Shown in pieces: positions 5,448-5,880 of a stretch of DNA of 5,880 nucleotides (position 1 is its first letter; every line of letters starts with the position of its first letter). Both the position numbers and the translations under genes were made by a program. Source of the stretch: Pseudomonadota bacterium. GTDB taxonomy: Bacteria; Desulfobacterota; DSM-4660; Desulfatiglandales; B25-G16. The notes under the pieces were generated by a model that saw only the letters and a program-made list of their open reading frames with translations, was not told where the DNA came from and ran no database searches. The stretch spans positions 1 to 5,880 of the forward strand of contig DAOVRY010000073.1 in the NCBI GenBank assembly GCA_030633645.1, given 5' to 3'.

Positions 5448-5880
5448 CTAGCTACTATCAAAGGGGTTGGCGCAAACGATTGTCTGCTCCCTTTCTGGGC
5501 CAACAGACACGATAGAAACCGGAACACCCACAAACCCTTCTATTCGCTTGACATAGGCCTGGGCATTTCTTGGTAGTTCTTCAAAAGCCCTTGCTCCAGA
5601 GATATCCTCGTGCCATCCCTCCATTGCCTCGTAAATAGGGCTACAATTATTGAGGGTAGAAAGTTTGGCCGGCACATTCTCCAGCGTCTCTCCCTGATGT
5701 TCATATGCAATGCAGAGATTAAGTGTGTCCAGACCTGTCAACACATCCAGCTTTGTTATTGCCAGATGGGTCAATCCATTTAGACGGGTAGAATATCTCA
5801 CAACAACAAGATCCAGCCATCCACACCTACGCCGCCTCCCAGTGGTAGCACCAAATTCCTGTCCTTTTTCTTGAAGGTAA
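5448..5880 (-). CDS. purA: Adenylosuccinate synthetase, C-terminal part (partial at window edge)
   Basis: PurA joins IMP and aspartate with GTP to give adenylosuccinate, the first committed step to AMP, in the cytoplasm. The frame is open to the window's right edge, so the start lies outside and about 144 C-terminal codons of the usual roughly 430 are seen. In order the fragment shows GATTGRRRRCGWLDLVVVR (the family's GxTTGRPRRCGW block, here with Arg in place of the usual Pro), then NGLTHLAITKLDVLTGLD. LNLCIAYE, PIYEAMEGW and YVKRIEGFVGVPVSIVSVGP follow, and the usual terminal NPFD ends as NPFDSS. All expected C-terminal elements are present and nothing suggests decay. An internal GTG near 5801 is not the real start because homology continues upstream of it. 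Confidence 0.96.
   Translation of the reverse strand, partial: YLQEKGQEFGATTGRRRRCGWLDLVVVRYSTRLNGLTHLAITKLDVLTGLDTLNLCIAYEHQGETLENVPAKLSTLNNCSPIYEAMEGWHEDISGARAFEELPRNAQAYVKRIEGFVGVPVSIVSVGPEREQTIVCANPFDSS

Noticed and set aside
5437..5460. Terminator at the purA 3' end (GATAG...CTATC)
   Set aside because: The stem is only about five pairs with a large loop and no T-run on the minus strand.

Overview
The window looks like bacterial chromosome of moderate GC. It carries ordinary housekeeping genes at the two ends and a gene-poor, repeat-rich, decayed stretch in between. An archaeal-style (Thi4/Thi1) thiazole synthase, an MgtE magnesium channel and octamer repeats would suit an anaerobic bacterium such as a sulfate-reducing Desulfobacterota. 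That placement is an inference from gene content; no taxonomic marker is present in the window.

Layout. Positions 1-310 are a non-coding leader holding a perfect 17-bp inverted repeat, with no TPP riboswitch consensus. Next comes a tight two-gene plus-strand unit: thi4 (311-1102), then mgtE (1105-2457) starting with GTG two bases after the thi4 stop. A patatin-like phospholipase gene on the minus strand (2432-3385) converges on mgtE and overlaps its 3' end by 26 bp.

From 3386 to about 4700 there is no convincing intact gene. This stretch holds a minus-strand terminator-like hairpin, a C-terminal remnant of an ArsA/GET3-type ATPase, an N-terminal remnant resembling an IS91-type zinc-binding transposase, and three arrays of a degenerate 8-bp repeat built on TGGAAT/TGGAGT. 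Two of the arrays are inverted relative to each other and bracket the transposase remnant. A small DUF2784 membrane protein gene follows (4718-5137). A 310-bp intergenic region then carries a 90-nt imperfect hairpin rich in GTTACG-like motifs. The window ends inside purA (adenylosuccinate synthetase), which runs leftward from beyond position 5880.

Functionally, thi4 makes the thiazole half of thiamin, mgtE admits and gates Mg2+, and purA commits IMP to AMP. Only thi4 and mgtE appear to be co-transcribed. I found no clear new defence or mobile system. The most interesting signals are the non-coding structures: the 17-bp inverted repeat, the bracketing octamer arrays and the long hairpin before purA.
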